From CAYXGE01 sp964464435 (GTDB lineage: Bacteria > Pseudomonadota > Gammaproteobacteria > Burkholderiales > Methylophilaceae): 6,562 nucleotides of DNA. The number at the start of each line of letters is the position of its first letter. The first letter of the stretch is position 1. Made by a program: the position numbers and the translations under genes. This document shows positions 6,389-6,562 of the stretch, piece by piece. Under the pieces are notes generated by a model. The model searched no databases, was not told where the DNA came from, and saw nothing but the letters and a program-made list of their open reading frames with translations. Location: contig CAYXGE010000099.1 of the NCBI GenBank assembly GCA_964464435.1, positions 1 to 6,562 of the forward strand. Reading direction: 5' to 3'.

Positions 6389-6562
6389 GTTTTAGCCTTG
6401 CTTTACTGGCTATATGAGGTGGGCGTATATGACTCTTGGCATCCACATCCAACCCATGTCTGTGCCCACCGCCATACGCGCCAGCCTCAGGCTCAAATGG
6501 CGCAACCACTTCACTCACTTGCATGCCCAGCCCTAACAGCATGTCTTTTAACACGTAATCTT
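6378..6562 (-). CDS. ureE: Urease accessory protein UreE, C-terminal end (5' end outside window)
   Basis: The last 60 residues of UreE, the nickel-binding metallochaperone that hands nickel to UreG. The fragment starts in frame at DYVLKDMLLGLGMQVSEVV and continues with APFEPEAGAYGGGHRHG, the typical UreE ending. The tail has H33, H35, H44, H49 and H58 of the fragment, giving only a modest histidine content compared with the long poly-His tails of, for example, Klebsiella UreE. Weak extra nickel storage is therefore likely, though this is inference. The reading frame ends at TAG (6380-6378), inside ureF. This 11-base overlap suggests translational coupling. The N-terminal domain and most of the metal-binding core lie beyond the right edge. 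Confidence 0.93.
   Translation of the reverse strand, partial: DYVLKDMLLGLGMQVSEVVAPFEPEAGAYGGGHRHGLDVDAKSHIRPPHIASKARLKHGE

Noticed and set aside
1..6562. CRISPR arrays, tRNA or rRNA genes, insertion sequences, phage attachment sites
   Set aside because: No repeated spacer pattern, no cloverleaf-like segment, no transposase and no terminal inverted repeats were seen; nearly all the window is explained by coding genes.

Overview
The window reads as chromosomal DNA of an AT-leaning Gram-negative bacterium, most likely a betaproteobacterium. A methylotroph of the Methylophilales type is my best guess, from the style of the urease accessory proteins and the transporter-kinase; this is an impression and not a placement. 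All supported genes lie on the minus strand, so transcription runs from the right edge to the left edge.

Right part (6562 to 4481): the distal end of a urease operon. In transcription order it holds the 3' end of ureE, then ureF, ureG and a hupE/ureJ-type membrane protein. The genes overlap or are separated by at most 10 bases (ureE/ureF overlap 11 bases, ureF/ureG share ATGA, ureG and hupE are 10 bases apart). UreE, UreF and UreG load nickel into apo-urease, with UreG as the GTPase. The HupE/UreJ protein is probably a nickel permease. The structural subunits are not in the window and would lie to the right. A 12-bp hairpin followed by a T-rich run ends the operon.

Middle (4480 to 4207): a 274-base gap. 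It holds a small perfect dyad, the terminator hairpin, a second dyad (CTACGT-N6-ACGTAG), and a sequence resembling a sigma-54 promoter about 40 bases upstream of the next gene. No gene is supported there.

Left part (4206 to 1): a two-gene signalling unit. The first gene encodes an unusual 1147-residue fusion: an NCS1 (purine/cytosine/hydantoin permease-like) transporter, a nine-cysteine cluster, two more membrane helices, a histidine kinase, a receiver domain and a small helical tail. The second gene starts inside the stop of the first (ATGA) and encodes a response regulator: receiver, a PAS-like segment, and the beginning of a LuxR-type DNA-binding domain cut by the window edge. The simplest model is a transporter-sensor that reports a nitrogen-rich solute, such as a nucleobase, hydantoin or allantoin-like compound, and controls genes through the LuxR-type regulator. 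Its position beside urease and the possible sigma-54 promoter point to nitrogen scavenging. Substrate and targets are inference.
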